The notes beneath the pieces are model-generated. The model made no database searches. It had not been told where the DNA came from and was given only the letters and a program-made list of their open reading frames with translations. Positions 1 to 9,100 of a stretch of 64,000 nt of DNA are shown here, in pieces (position 1 is the stretch's first letter; each line of letters opens with the position of its first letter). Both the position numbers and the translations under genes were made by a program. The DNA lies in assembly GCA_963825645.1 (NCBI GenBank), contig CAWGTT010000001.1:62001-126000 (forward strand). The letters run 5' to 3'. The stretch comes from JADJPO01 sp963825645. Its GTDB lineage: Bacteria; Actinomycetota; Actinomycetes; Actinomycetales; Kineosporiaceae.

Positions 1-389
1 AGGCCAACCGCAAGCAGGGCAAAACCGGCGAGAACCTGCTGCGTATCCTCGAGTCCCGTCTGGACAACGTCGTATTCCGGGCCGGATTCGCCAAGTCCCG
101 CGACATGGCCCGCCAGCTGGTCCGGCACGGCCACATTCTCGTCAACGGGGCGAAGGTCGACATTCCGAGCTACCGGGTGAGCGAGAGCGACATCGTCGAG
201 GTGCGGGCCAAGTCCCTGGAGATGACCCCGTTCGTCGTCGCTCGTGCCGAGGCCGGCGAGCGGACCGTTCCGGCCTGGCTCGAGGTGATCCCGAACAAGA
301 TGCGGATCCTCGTGCACGGCCTGCCGGCGCGTCAGGTGATCGACACCCAGGTGCAGGAGCAGCTGATCGTCGAGCTGTACTCCAAGTAA
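1..389 (+). CDS. rpsD: 30S ribosomal protein S4 (C-terminal part; 5' end outside window)
   Basis: S4 binds 16S rRNA and nucleates assembly of the small subunit body. The gene is open from the left edge, with the first whole codon at base 3, so the N-terminal third is missing. The visible part starts with the conserved GKTGENLLRILE and RLDNVVFRAGFA segments. It continues into the S4 RNA-binding domain (ARQLVRHGHILVNG) and ends with the usual short tail ELYSK and TAA. It lies 57 bases before rpoA in the same direction, the standard actinobacterial order rpsK-rpsD-rpoA-rplQ. Identification is secure; only the start is unseen. Confidence 0.97.
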   Translation, partial: ANRKQGKTGENLLRILESRLDNVVFRAGFAKSRDMARQLVRHGHILVNGAKVDIPSYRVSESDIVEVRAKSLEMTPFVVARAEAGERTVPAWLEVIPNKMRILVHGLPARQVIDTQVQEQLIVELYSK

Positions 390-446
390 CACCCCCGAAG
401 TAGCCCCCATCAGGCGTCAAATAGCGGGCGCCGGAAGGACATCACG

Positions 447-1463
447 ATGCTCATCGCCCAGAGGCCCAGCCTCACCGAAGAAGTCGTCGCCGACCACCGT
501 TCGCGGTTCGTCATCGAGCCACTCGAGCCCGGTTTCGGGTACACCCTCGGAAACAGCCTGCGCCGCACGCTGCTCTCCTCCATCCCCGGTGCTTCGATCA
601 CCAGCATCCGCGTCGACGGCGTGCTGCATGAGTTCACCACCGTGCCCGGAGTCAAGGAAGACGTCACCGAGCTGATCCTCAACATCAAGCAGATCGTGGT
701 CTCGAGTGAGCATGACGAGCCTGTGGTGATGTACCTGCGCAAGCAGGGCCCGGGCACGGTGACCGCGGCCGACATCGCCCCGCCGGCGGGGGTCGAGGTG
801 CATAACCCCGACCTGCACGTCGCCACTCTGAACGGCAAGGGCAAGCTCGAGATGGAGCTGACCGTCGAGCGCGGTCGCGGTTACGTCTCGGCGCAGCAGA
901 ACAAGTCCGGGGACGCCGAGATCGGTCGGATCCCGGTCGACTCGATCTACTCTCCGGTGCTCAAGGTGACCTACAAGGTCGAGGCGACCCGCGTGGAGCA
1001 GCGCACCGACTTCGACCGGCTGATCGTCGACGTCGAGACCAAGCCGTCGACCCAGCCGCGTGATGCGATGGCCTCGGCGGGCAAGACTCTGGTCGAGCTG
1101 TTCGGCCTGGCCCGGGAGCTCAACGTCGAGGCCGAGGGAATCGATATGGGCCCCTCGCCGTCCGACGCGGCGCTCGCCGCCGACCTTGCCCTGCCGATCG
1201 AGGAGCTGGACCTCACCGTCCGGTCCTACAACTGCCTCAAGCGCGAGGGCATCCACACAGTGGGGGAGCTGGTCGCCCGCAGCGAGGCCGACCTGCTCGA
1301 CATTCGTAACTTCGGCGCCAAGTCGATCGACGAGGTCAAGGCGAAGCTGCACGGCATGGGGCTGGCGCTCAAAGACAGCCCGCCCGGTTTCGACCCGGCG
1401 CTGGTCGTCGACAGCTACGGCGCGGACGACGACATGTCGTTCGCCGAGGACGAGCAGCTCTGA
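447..1463 (+). CDS. rpoA: DNA-directed RNA polymerase subunit alpha
   Basis: This is the alpha subunit of RNA polymerase, 338 residues, the normal actinobacterial length. The N-terminal assembly domain (about residues 1-230) has EPGFGYTLGNSLRRTLLSSI. After a linker comes the C-terminal DNA- and activator-binding domain (about 255-320), with LTVRSYNCLKREGI and the helix-hairpin-helix RNFGAKSIDEVKAKL. The ATG is preceded by GGAAGGA at good spacing. It sits in the ribosomal operon between rpsD and rplQ and is probably transcribed with them. Confidence 0.99.
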   Translation: MLIAQRPSLTEEVVADHRSRFVIEPLEPGFGYTLGNSLRRTLLSSIPGASITSIRVDGVLHEFTTVPGVKEDVTELILNIKQIVVSSEHDEPVVMYLRKQGPGTVTAADIAPPAGVEVHNPDLHVATLNGKGKLEMELTVERGRGYVSAQQNKSGDAEIGRIPVDSIYSPVLKVTYKVEATRVEQRTDFDRLIVDVETKPSTQPRDAMASAGKTLVELFGLARELNVEAEGIDMGPSPSDAALAADLALPIEELDLTVRSYNCLKREGIHTVGELVARSEADLLDIRNFGAKSIDEVKAKLHGMGLALKDSPPGFDPALVVDSYGADDDMSFAEDEQL

Positions 1464-1510
1464 CCGTCGTCCGGTACTGATCCCACGGCTCATCGAGGAG
1501 AACCAGCGAC

Positions 1511-2344
1511 ATGCCCACGCCCACCAAGGGTCCGCGTCTCGGCGGTGGACCGGCCCACGAGCGGTTGCTCCTGGCCAACCTCGCCACACAGCTGTTCGAG
1601 CACCGCAGCATCACCACCACCGAGGCGAAGGCGAAGCGGGTCCGCCCGCTCGCCGAGCGTTTGATCACCTTCGCCAAGCGCGGTGACTTGGCCTCGCGCC
1701 GTCGGGTTCTCACGGTGGTGCGTGACAAGACGGTCGTGCACTACCTCTTCACCGAGATCGCTCCGGCGATGGCTGAGCGCAATGGTGGCTACACCCGGAT
1801 CACCAAGATCGGCAACCGGAAGGGCGATAACGCCCCGATGGCCGTGATCGAGCTGGTGCTCGAGCCGGTCAGCCCGAAGCAGGCCACCGTCAAGGAGGCC
1901 GAGGCGGCCACGAAGCGCGCCGCGAAGAAGGCTCCGGCGAAGCAGACGGCGACAGAGGTCGACCGGCCCGCCACCAGCCGGGAGACGGCTGCCCCGGCAC
2001 CTGTGGCAGTCGAGGAGGCTGTGGCGGCCGAGGAGGCTGTGGCGGCCGAGGAGGCTGTGGCGACCGAGGAGGCTGTGGCGACCGAGGAGGCTGTGGCCGA
2101 CGCGGTGACCGAACCGGCCGCCGCAGCGGGCGCCGAAGGACCCTACGGTCCCGACTCGCGGCTGCCGCTGGAGGGCGGCGAGGCGCCGGAAGGCTTCCTG
2201 GTCAAGGGCAACCGCGAGTCGTTGAAGTTCCACACCCCGGCCTCGCCCTGGTATGAGAAGACCGTGGCGGAGGTGTACTTCCGCACTGCGTCGGCGGCCG
2301 AAGAGGCAGGCTTCGTCGAGGCCGGCAAGTCGCAGGACAGCTGA
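1511..2344 (+). CDS. rplQ: 50S ribosomal protein L17 with a long C-terminal extension
   Basis: The first roughly 120 residues are a normal L17 (MPTPTKGPRLGGGPAHERLL, ITTTEAKAKRVRPLAERLIT, TRITKIGNRKGDNAPMAVIE), a large-subunit protein at the peptide exit region. GAGGAGA lies 9 bases before the ATG. The protein then runs on to 277 residues, more than twice the usual bacterial size. The extension has a lysine/alanine-rich stretch, five EEAVA-type hexapeptide repeats, and a compact terminal domain of about 65 residues (GPYGPDSRLPLE, VKGNRESLKFHTP, AEVYFRTASAAEEAGF). That last part resembles the small KGN-YHxP-AEVYF-AGF module found on various actinobacterial proteins (inference). It is followed directly by truA. 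Confidence 0.97.
   Translation: MPTPTKGPRLGGGPAHERLLLANLATQLFEHRSITTTEAKAKRVRPLAERLITFAKRGDLASRRRVLTVVRDKTVVHYLFTEIAPAMAERNGGYTRITKIGNRKGDNAPMAVIELVLEPVSPKQATVKEAEAATKRAAKKAPAKQTATEVDRPATSRETAAPAPVAVEEAVAAEEAVAAEEAVATEEAVATEEAVADAVTEPAAAAGAEGPYGPDSRLPLEGGEAPEGFLVKGNRESLKFHTPASPWYEKTVAEVYFRTASAAEEAGFVEAGKSQDS
2012..2101 (+). repeat. Five 18-bp tandem repeats inside rplQ
   Basis: The unit is GAGGAGGCTGTGGCG followed by GCC or ACC, five copies in frame, encoding (E)EAVA-x hexapeptides. The last copy is degenerate. The 18-bp period keeps the reading frame, so copy number can vary without breaking L17. The repeat forms an acidic, probably helical or flexible spacer between the ribosomal core and the C-terminal module. 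Confidence 0.9.
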
Positions 2345-3228
2345 CGAGCACCACTAGCACGCCGAGCACGTTCCAACGGGTACGTCTCGATCTCGGGTAC
2401 GACGGATCCGGCTTCTCCGGCTGGGCTGACCAGCCCGGCCGGCGCACCGTGCAGGGCGTGCTCGGCGCCGCTTTGGCGAGGGTGCTGCGGCTCGAGGAGC
2501 CACCACGGATCGTGGTGGCCGGGCGCACCGACGCCGGGGTGCATGCCCGCGGGCAGGTCGCCCATGTCGATCTTCCCGTGACCGTGTGGACGGCGTTGCC
2601 GGGTCGCTCTACCCTCGACCCTGCGCAGGCGCTGCAGCGCGGGTTGCGCGGCGTGCTGCCACCGGACGTCCGGGTGCATGGGGTGAGCCCCGCGCCGTCG
2701 GGGTTCGACGCCCGGTTCTCGGCCGTCTGGCGCCGCTACGCCTACCGCATCTGCGACTCACCGCACGGGGTGCCCCCGCTGCGCCGCCACGATGTCCTCG
2801 CGGTCCGCGCGCCGTCCGGTGGCCTCGACGTCGCCGTCCTGAACGCCGCCTGCGCCCCCCTGACCGGGCTGCACGACTACGCAGCGTTCTGCAAACGGCG
2901 GGACGGCGCGACGACCGTCCGCACCCTGCTGGAGTTCTCGTGGTCGCGCGAGACCTGCGACGACGGGGATCTGGTCGTCGCCCGGGTGGCGGCCGACGCG
3001 TTCTGCCACTCGATGGTCCGAGCGTTGGTGGGCGGCGCTGTGGCTGTGGGGCTCGGCCGGCGTGAACCGGCCTGGCTGTCGGCGGTTCTCGCGGCGCGGG
3101 TGCGGGATCCGGGGGTGGGCGTGGTGGCTGCGCACGGTCTGGTGCTTGAGGAGGTCAGGTACCCGGACGACGCCGAGCTGGCTGCCCGCGCCGTCCAGGC
3201 CCGGGCTGTGCGCACCCTGCGGACCTGA
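2341..3228 (+). CDS. truA: tRNA pseudouridine synthase A, probable CTG start
   Basis: TruA makes pseudouridine at tRNA positions 38-40. The catalytic motif AGRTDAGVHARGQ, with the nucleophilic Asp, is present. So is the conserved N-terminal strand RLDLGYDGSGFSGWA, which starts only about 13 codons after the rplQ stop. No ATG, GTG or TTG lies in frame before that strand. The first conventional start (GTG at 2449) would delete about 36 conserved residues. The best candidate start is CTG at 2341, overlapping the rplQ stop as CTGA with AGGA just upstream, giving 295 residues. A sequencing error or unusual initiation are alternatives. It follows rplQ as in most actinobacteria. Confidence 0.9.
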   Translation: MTSTTSTPSTFQRVRLDLGYDGSGFSGWADQPGRRTVQGVLGAALARVLRLEEPPRIVVAGRTDAGVHARGQVAHVDLPVTVWTALPGRSTLDPAQALQRGLRGVLPPDVRVHGVSPAPSGFDARFSAVWRRYAYRICDSPHGVPPLRRHDVLAVRAPSGGLDVAVLNAACAPLTGLHDYAAFCKRRDGATTVRTLLEFSWSRETCDDGDLVVARVAADAFCHSMVRALVGGAVAVGLGRREPAWLSAVLAARVRDPGVGVVAAHGLVLEEVRYPDDAELAARAVQARAVRTLRT

Positions 3229-3287
3229 GCGGCGAACGCGCAGTCGCACACCCGTCAGGCCGGCAGGTCTGGAGTAGGTTGCCGGGC

Positions 3288-4367
3288 ATGGAGTATCGAC
3301 ATCTCGGTCGCGCCGGCCTGCGGGTCTCGGCGCTCAGTCTGGGTACCATGACCTTCGGCGGACGGGGCAAGTTCGCCCTCACCGGCACCGTCGACTCCGG
3401 ACAGGCTCGGCGGATGGTCGACGCCAGCCTGGACGCCGGGGTGAACCTGATCGACACCGCCGACGTATACAGCGAGGGCGTCTGCGAGCAGATCGTCGGT
3501 GAGGTGCTCGGTGCCCTGACCCCGGCGCGCCGTGACGGCGTCCTGGTGGCGACCAAGGCCCGGTTCACGATGGGGCCCGGGCCGAACGACGCGGGGCTGT
3601 CCCGCCACCACCTGGTGCGCGCGTGTGAGGCCAGCCTGCGCCGGCTCAACGCCGACCACATCGACCTGTACCAGGTGCACGAGTGGGACGGCTGCACGCC
3701 GGTGGACGAGACGCTGACAGCCCTGGACGACCTCGTTCGCTCCGGCAAGGTGCGCTACGTGGGGTGCTCGAACTTCTCAGCCTGGCACGTGATGAAGTCA
3801 CTCGCGGTCTCGGCGCGGGACCGGTTGGCGCCGTACGTGAGCCAGCAGATCCACTACTCACTGCAGACTCGCGACGCCGAGCGTGAGCTGCTGCCGATGG
3901 CCGTGGACGCCGGGCTCGGAGTACTGGTCTGGAGCCCCCTCGCCGGCGGCCTGCTCAGTGGCAAGTACCGTCGGGGGGTGACGCCTGCCGAGGGGTCGCG
4001 GCAGCTGACCGAGTGGAACGAACCTCCGGTTCCGGACACCGAGCAGCTCTACGACATCGTCGACGCCCTCGTCGAGATCGCTTCGGTGCGAGGGGTCTCT
4101 GCGGCGCAGGTAGCACTGGCCTGGGTGATGAGCAGGCCCGCTGTGTCCTCAGTGATCATCGGGGCACGGACCCAGGAGCAGCTGGAGGACAACCTGGCCG
4201 CGGCGTCGCTGACGCTGAGCGCCGAGGAGCTCGACCGGCTGGAGAATGTGAGTCGCCCGCACCTGGCTTACCCCTACTGGCACCAGCTCGCCTCGGCGTC
4301 AGAGCGGCTGAGCGAGGCCGATCTGGCCCTGATCGGGCCCTACCTGCGTGACGGCGCCGACGGGTGA
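3288..4367 (+). CDS. Aldo/keto reductase
   Basis: This is an NAD(P)H-dependent oxidoreductase of the AKR superfamily with a (beta/alpha)8 barrel, 359 residues. Family features visible in order are LGRAGLRVSALSLGTMTFGG at the N-terminus, NLIDTADVYSEG containing the catalytic Asp and Tyr, VATKARF with the catalytic Lys, DLYQVHEWD with the active-site His, VGCSNFSAWH, and the cofactor-binding VIIGARTQEQLEDNL near the C-terminus. The ATG at 3288 is preferred over a TTG nine bases upstream. Substrate cannot be told from sequence; the pattern is of the YajO/Tas-like subgroup. The stop overlaps the next gene by 20 bases. Confidence 0.93.
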   Translation: MEYRHLGRAGLRVSALSLGTMTFGGRGKFALTGTVDSGQARRMVDASLDAGVNLIDTADVYSEGVCEQIVGEVLGALTPARRDGVLVATKARFTMGPGPNDAGLSRHHLVRACEASLRRLNADHIDLYQVHEWDGCTPVDETLTALDDLVRSGKVRYVGCSNFSAWHVMKSLAVSARDRLAPYVSQQIHYSLQTRDAERELLPMAVDAGLGVLVWSPLAGGLLSGKYRRGVTPAEGSRQLTEWNEPPVPDTEQLYDIVDALVEIASVRGVSAAQVALAWVMSRPAVSSVIIGARTQEQLEDNLAAASLTLSAEELDRLENVSRPHLAYPYWHQLASASERLSEADLALIGPYLRDGADG

Positions 4368-5061
4368 ACCGGGCGCGTGCGGTGGCAGCCGAGTGGTTCG
4401 GGTGGCCCGAAATGCAGTGGTCGACATCCGTAGCACCTACTTAGCGCTTCATCGGCGCGGCGAGCGTGTCGTCGGGGTGAATGGGGCGCTCCCCGCGGCG
4501 CGGCGCTGCGCTGACGAGACAGCCCGGCTCTCGGGCCGGGCTGTCCAGGCCGCCATGAGAGTGCGGCTCTTCGAACTCGGTGAGCTGATACCGCCGGCGC
4601 CGGTTCCCGGCCGGTTGCGAGCGGCCCGCCCAGGTGAGGTTGACCTGGTGCAGGTGTGGCACGAGGAGTTCTTCGCAGCCGTCGACGAGCAGGCCGGGCG
4701 GGCGGCCGGAGTGCTGCCGCCTGAGCGGGTCGACCGGGCAACGATGATCCGGCGGATCGACTCGCGCCAGATCTGGTTCTGGGTCGATGATCGTGACGTG
4801 CCGTTGCACGTGACCGGGTGCAAGCCGCCGAGCTTCGGTGTGGCCCGGATCGGCCCGGTGTACACGCCGAAGGCCTTTCGGGGTCGAGGGTATGCCAGTG
4901 CCGCTGTCGCCTCGGTGTCGCAGCGGTTCGTGGACGACGGCGCCCGGGTCTGCCTGACCACGGACCAGGCAAACCCGACCTCGAATGCCATCTACGCCCG
5001 GCTCGGTTATCGGCCGGTCGTCGACATGGTCAACCTCGTCCTCGCACCGAAGGAGCCCTAG
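4348..5061 (+). CDS. GNAT-family N-acetyltransferase, possibly N-terminally shortened
   Basis: The C-terminal half is a clear GNAT fold. IGPVYTPKAFRGRGYASA holds the acetyl-CoA pyrophosphate-binding R/Q-x-x-G-x-G/A loop, and LTTDQANPTSNAIYARLGY is the terminal beta-bulge region. The middle part (VNGALPAARRCADETARLSG, RLFELGELIPP) matches a group of two-domain actinobacterial acetyltransferases that usually carry about 50-80 further N-terminal residues. Here the GTG start at 4348 overlaps the aldo/keto reductase, so the amino-terminal domain seems cut short. The first 35 residues look unlike a folded domain. Substrate is unknown. Confidence 0.82.
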   Translation: MTAPTGEPGACGGSRVVRVARNAVVDIRSTYLALHRRGERVVGVNGALPAARRCADETARLSGRAVQAAMRVRLFELGELIPPAPVPGRLRAARPGEVDLVQVWHEEFFAAVDEQAGRAAGVLPPERVDRATMIRRIDSRQIWFWVDDRDVPLHVTGCKPPSFGVARIGPVYTPKAFRGRGYASAAVASVSQRFVDDGARVCLTTDQANPTSNAIYARLGYRPVVDMVNLVLAPKEP

Positions 5062-5084
5062 GTCGCGGTACGTCGCGCGGGGGC

Positions 5085-6101
5085 TCACACGCCCAGCGAG
5101 CCGTACACCCCCTGCGCGTCCTGCAGCGCGCGCACGTATCCGGCCCGGGCATCCGCGCCAGCGTGGGCGCCGTCGCGGACAGCGAGCAGACCTCGCATGG
5201 CGTCCACCGACTCATAGCCCTTACGATCCAGCCACGACTCCAGGCCGCGGGTGAGCACCTCGATGTACGACGGCCCATGGCGCAGCAGCGCGGAGGCGGT
5301 CATGACGACGTCGGCCCCGGCGAGCAGGTAGGCGACGACGTCCTCGGCCGTCTCCACGCCCGTGGTCGCGGCCAGGGAGCCGCGCACCCGGTGGCGCAGG
5401 ATCGCGATCCAGGTCCGCGGCAGCCGGGCCTCGACGGGCGAGGAGAGCGTCACCCCGGGCACCACCTGGATCGCCTCGGTGTCCACGTCTGGCTGCAGGA
5501 ACCGGTTGAAGAGCACCAGTCCGTCTGCGCCGGCCTGGTCCAGCGCGGTCGCGACGGCGCCCGTCGCGCTGAAGTACGGGCTCAGCTTCACCGCCACCGG
5601 GATCGACACCGACTGGCGGACGCCGGCGAGGATCTCCAGATGCCGCTGCTCGACCTCCGGCCCGGTCAGGCCGAGGTCGCCCGGCACCGCGTAGATGTTC
5701 AGCTCCAGCGCCGCCGCCCCCGCCGACTCCATCGAGGCCGCGATCGACGTCCACCCGCCGGGTGTGCTGCCGTTGAGCGAGGCGATGACCGGGATGTCGA
5801 CGGCGGCGACGATCCGCTCCACATGCCGCAGGTACGGCGTGGCGCCGGCATGGTCGACCGTAGGAGTGGACGGGAAGTAGTCCCTCGCCTCGCCGAAGGA
5901 CTCCTCGTGCACCTCGGTGATCAGCAGGTCAGCGACCTCCTGGGCGCGCACCTGCTCCTCGAAGAGCGAGTAGAGCACGACCGCCCCGGCGTTGGCGTCG
6001 GCGACCTGCCGCACGCCATCCAGCGACACCGAGACCGGCGAGGCCGAGGCGACGATCGGGCTGCGCAGCGTCAGCCCCAAGTACCGCGTGGTCAGGTCCA
6101 T
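5085..6101 (-). CDS. Dihydroorotate dehydrogenase-like flavoprotein
   Basis: This is an FMN-binding TIM-barrel enzyme of the DHOD family, 338 residues. It starts MDLTTRYLGLTLRSPIVAS and shows the FMN/substrate segments IASLNGSTPGGW, ALELNIYAVP, PVAVKLSPYFS, LFNRF and TTGVETAEDVV. It is not the pyrimidine-pathway PyrD type; this subgroup is found next to pyruvate:ferredoxin oxidoreductase genes. The ATG has GGGAGGA at ideal spacing inside the 3' end of nifJ, and the two genes overlap by 10 bases. It is therefore the third gene of a leftward operon 11381-5085. The physiological substrate is not known to me. Confidence 0.9.
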   Translation of the reverse strand: MDLTTRYLGLTLRSPIVASASPVSVSLDGVRQVADANAGAVVLYSLFEEQVRAQEVADLLITEVHEESFGEARDYFPSTPTVDHAGATPYLRHVERIVAAVDIPVIASLNGSTPGGWTSIAASMESAGAAALELNIYAVPGDLGLTGPEVEQRHLEILAGVRQSVSIPVAVKLSPYFSATGAVATALDQAGADGLVLFNRFLQPDVDTEAIQVVPGVTLSSPVEARLPRTWIAILRHRVRGSLAATTGVETAEDVVAYLLAGADVVMTASALLRHGPSYIEVLTRGLESWLDRKGYESVDAMRGLLAVRDGAHAGADARAGYVRALQDAQGVYGSLGV

Positions 6102-9100
6102 GACGTCCTCCCGTCGACATCGGCGCCCTTGCGCCGGGCGTCGGGCACGAAGTCCGCGGCGCTGCGCGTGGCCATCTCCTCATAGGTCGCCCAATGCTGG
6201 TTGACGGAATCCTGGGCCAGGCCCAGCAGACGCTCGGCCTCGTCCGGCGAGGCGTTGCGCAGTGAGCGGTAGCGCAACTCGCCGTACACGTAGTCGCTCA
6301 GCGGGATCGTCGGCCGCGGTGAGTCCAGCATGAACGGGTTGTCCCCTCGGGCCCGCAGGGTCGGGTCGTAGCGCATCAGCGGCCAGTGGCCGGACGTGAC
6401 CGCCTTCTTCTGCTGGGCCAGGCCCTTGCTCATGTCGATGCCGTGGGCGATGCAGTGGCTGTAGGCGATGATCAGCGACGGGCCGTCGTACGCCTCGGCC
6501 TCGCGGAAGGCGCGCAGCGTCTGTTGTGGGTCCGCGCCCATGGCGACCCGGGCGACGTACACGCTGCCGTAGGCGATCGCCTGCAACGCCAGGTCCTTCT
6601 TGGCCACTGTCTTGCCGGCACTGGCGAACTTCGCGACGGCCGCCAGAGGCGTCGCCTTCGACGCCTGGCCGCCGGTGTTGGAGTACACCTCGGTGTCCAT
6701 CACCAGCACGTTGACGTCGCGACCGCTGGCCAGCACGTGGTCCAGCCCGGCCGACCCGATGTCGTATGCCCAGCCGTCGCCCCCGACGATCCACACACTG
6801 CGCCGCAGCAGGTGGTCGGCGACGCTGCGCAGGTCCGCGACGGCGGCCGCGTTCGCACTCGGGTCGAGCGCGTCGAGGCGCCGCATCAGCTCAGCGATGC
6901 GCTGATGCTGCGCTCCCAGCTGGGACTCGCGGATCTGCTCGGCGCCCAAGATCGCGTCGGCGAGCTCCACCCCGACCTGGTCGCGCAGCTCGGTCACCCG
7001 CTGCCGTGCCAATCGGGCGTGCAGGTCGGCGGCCAACCGCATCCCCAGCCCGAACTCGGCGTTGTCCTCGAAGAGCGAGTTCGACCACGCCGGCCCGCGT
7101 CCGTCCGCGTTCTTCGCCCAGGGTGTCGTCGGCAGGTTTCCGCCGTAGATCGACGAGCAGCCGGTGGCGTTGGCCACGGTGCAGCGGTCGCCGAACAGCT
7201 GCGTCAGCAGCTTGAGGTACGGCGTCTCGCCGCACCCCGCGCACGCGCCCGAGAACTCGAACAGCGGCTCCAGGAACTGCGTGCCTCGCACCGTGCCGAG
7301 GTCCACCCGGTTGCGCGAGTTCACCGGGATCGACTCGAAGAAGGCCACCTGGTCCACGCCGGCATCCAACACGGCCCGGTCGTCGGTGAGGTTGATGGCC
7401 TTGATGTCGGTCCCTGGCACGGCGGTGATCGGGCACGCGGCGACACAGAGCCCGCAGCCGGTGCAGTCCTCGGTATAAACCTGCAACGTGTAGCGACTCT
7501 CGGGCAGCCCGACGGCGTTCAGGGGTGCGGAGGCGAAGTCCGCGGGCGCGCCTGCCAGCCGCTCGGCGTCGTAGAACTTCGCTCGCAGCACCGAGTGCGG
7601 GCAGACGAAGGCGCAGTTGCCGCACTGGATGCACGCCTCGGGGTCCCACTGCGCCACGAGGTCGGAGATGCGGCGCTTCTCGTAGGCCGTGGTGCCGCTC
7701 GGCCAGGTGCCGTCCGCGGGCAGCGCGCTGACAGGCAGGTCGTCGCCACGGCCAGCCATCATGGCTGCGGTGACGGTCTGGACGAACGGCGGCGCCGACG
7801 CCGGCACCACCAGCGGCAGCGGCCGGTGCGACGTGGCCGCTGCTGGTACCGAGATCTCGTGCAGCTCGCCGATGGCGGCGTCCACCGCCGCCTCGTTGCG
7901 CGCCACGACCTCGAGCCCACGGCGGCCGTAGGTCTTGCGGATGGCGGCCTTGACCTGGCCGATCGCCTCCTCGCGCGGCAGCACGCCCGAGATCGCGAAG
8001 AAGCAGGTCTGCAGCACGGTGTTGGTGCGTCCGGGCAGCCCCGCGTCACGGGCGACCCGGCCGGCGTCGATCGCGAAGAGCCGCAGCCCCTTGGCGACGA
8101 TCTGCTCCTGGATCGGGCCGGGCAGCGCGTCCCACACCTCCTCCGGTGGCAGTGGTGCGTTGAGGAGCAGGGTGCCGCCGGGGCGGGCGACGCCGAGCAC
8201 GTCGAGCTTCTCGATCAGGTTCAAGTGGTGGCAGCCGACGAAGCCGGCCTGCCGGACGAGGTACGGCGCCCGGATCGGGTGCGGTCCGAAGCGCAGATGC
8301 GAGATCGTGCTCCCGCCTGACTTCTTGGAGTCGTAGACGAAGTAGGCCTGGGCGAAGACGGACTCCTCGGCACCGAGGATCTTGATGGTGTTCTTGTTGG
8401 CGCCCACCGTGCCGTCCGAGCCGAGGCCGAAGAAGACCGCGCGCAGGGTCTGGTCGTCCTCGATGTCGAGGTCGGCGTCGTAGTCGATCGAGGTGCCGCT
8501 GACGTCGTCGTGGATCCCCACGGTGAACCGCGCGGGCGACCCGGGGCGGTCGAGCGCGGCGTACACCCCTGCGACCATGCCGGGGGTGAACTCCTTCGAC
8601 GACAGGCCGTAGCGGCCACCGACCACTCGGGGCATGCCGGCCAGCCGGCCCGCAGCCGCGCCCTCGGTGAGAGCCGACACCACGTCGAGGAAGAGCGGCT
8701 CCCCGCTCGCTCCGGGCTCCTTGGTGCGGTCCAGGACGGCGATCGCACGGACGGTCGACGGCAGTGCGGTGAGCAGCTCCTCGGCCGGGAAGGGGCGGTA
8801 AAGGCGCAGTCGGACGACGCCGACCCGCTGGCCGGAGGCGACCAGGTGGCGCACCGTCTCGGCGACGGTCTGGCCACCCGAGCCCATGATCACGACCACC
8901 CGCTCGGCCTCCGGGTGGCCGTCGTACTCGACCAGGTGGTAGGCACGGCCCGTGTGCTCGGCGACCTCGTCCATCACCGCCTGCACGATGCCCGGGACCG
9001 CGACGTAGAACGGGTTCACCGTCTCTCGCGCCTGGAAGTAGACGTCTGGGTTCTGCGCCGTCCCCCGGACCACGGGCCGCTCCGGCGACAACGAGCGCTG

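Noticed and set aside
6386..8320. Long rightward open frame opposite nifJ (about 640 codons)
   Set aside because: Composition (His/Val/Gln/Arg/Asp-rich, no domains) is that of an antisense shadow of a high-GC gene; nifJ on the other strand has full domain structure.
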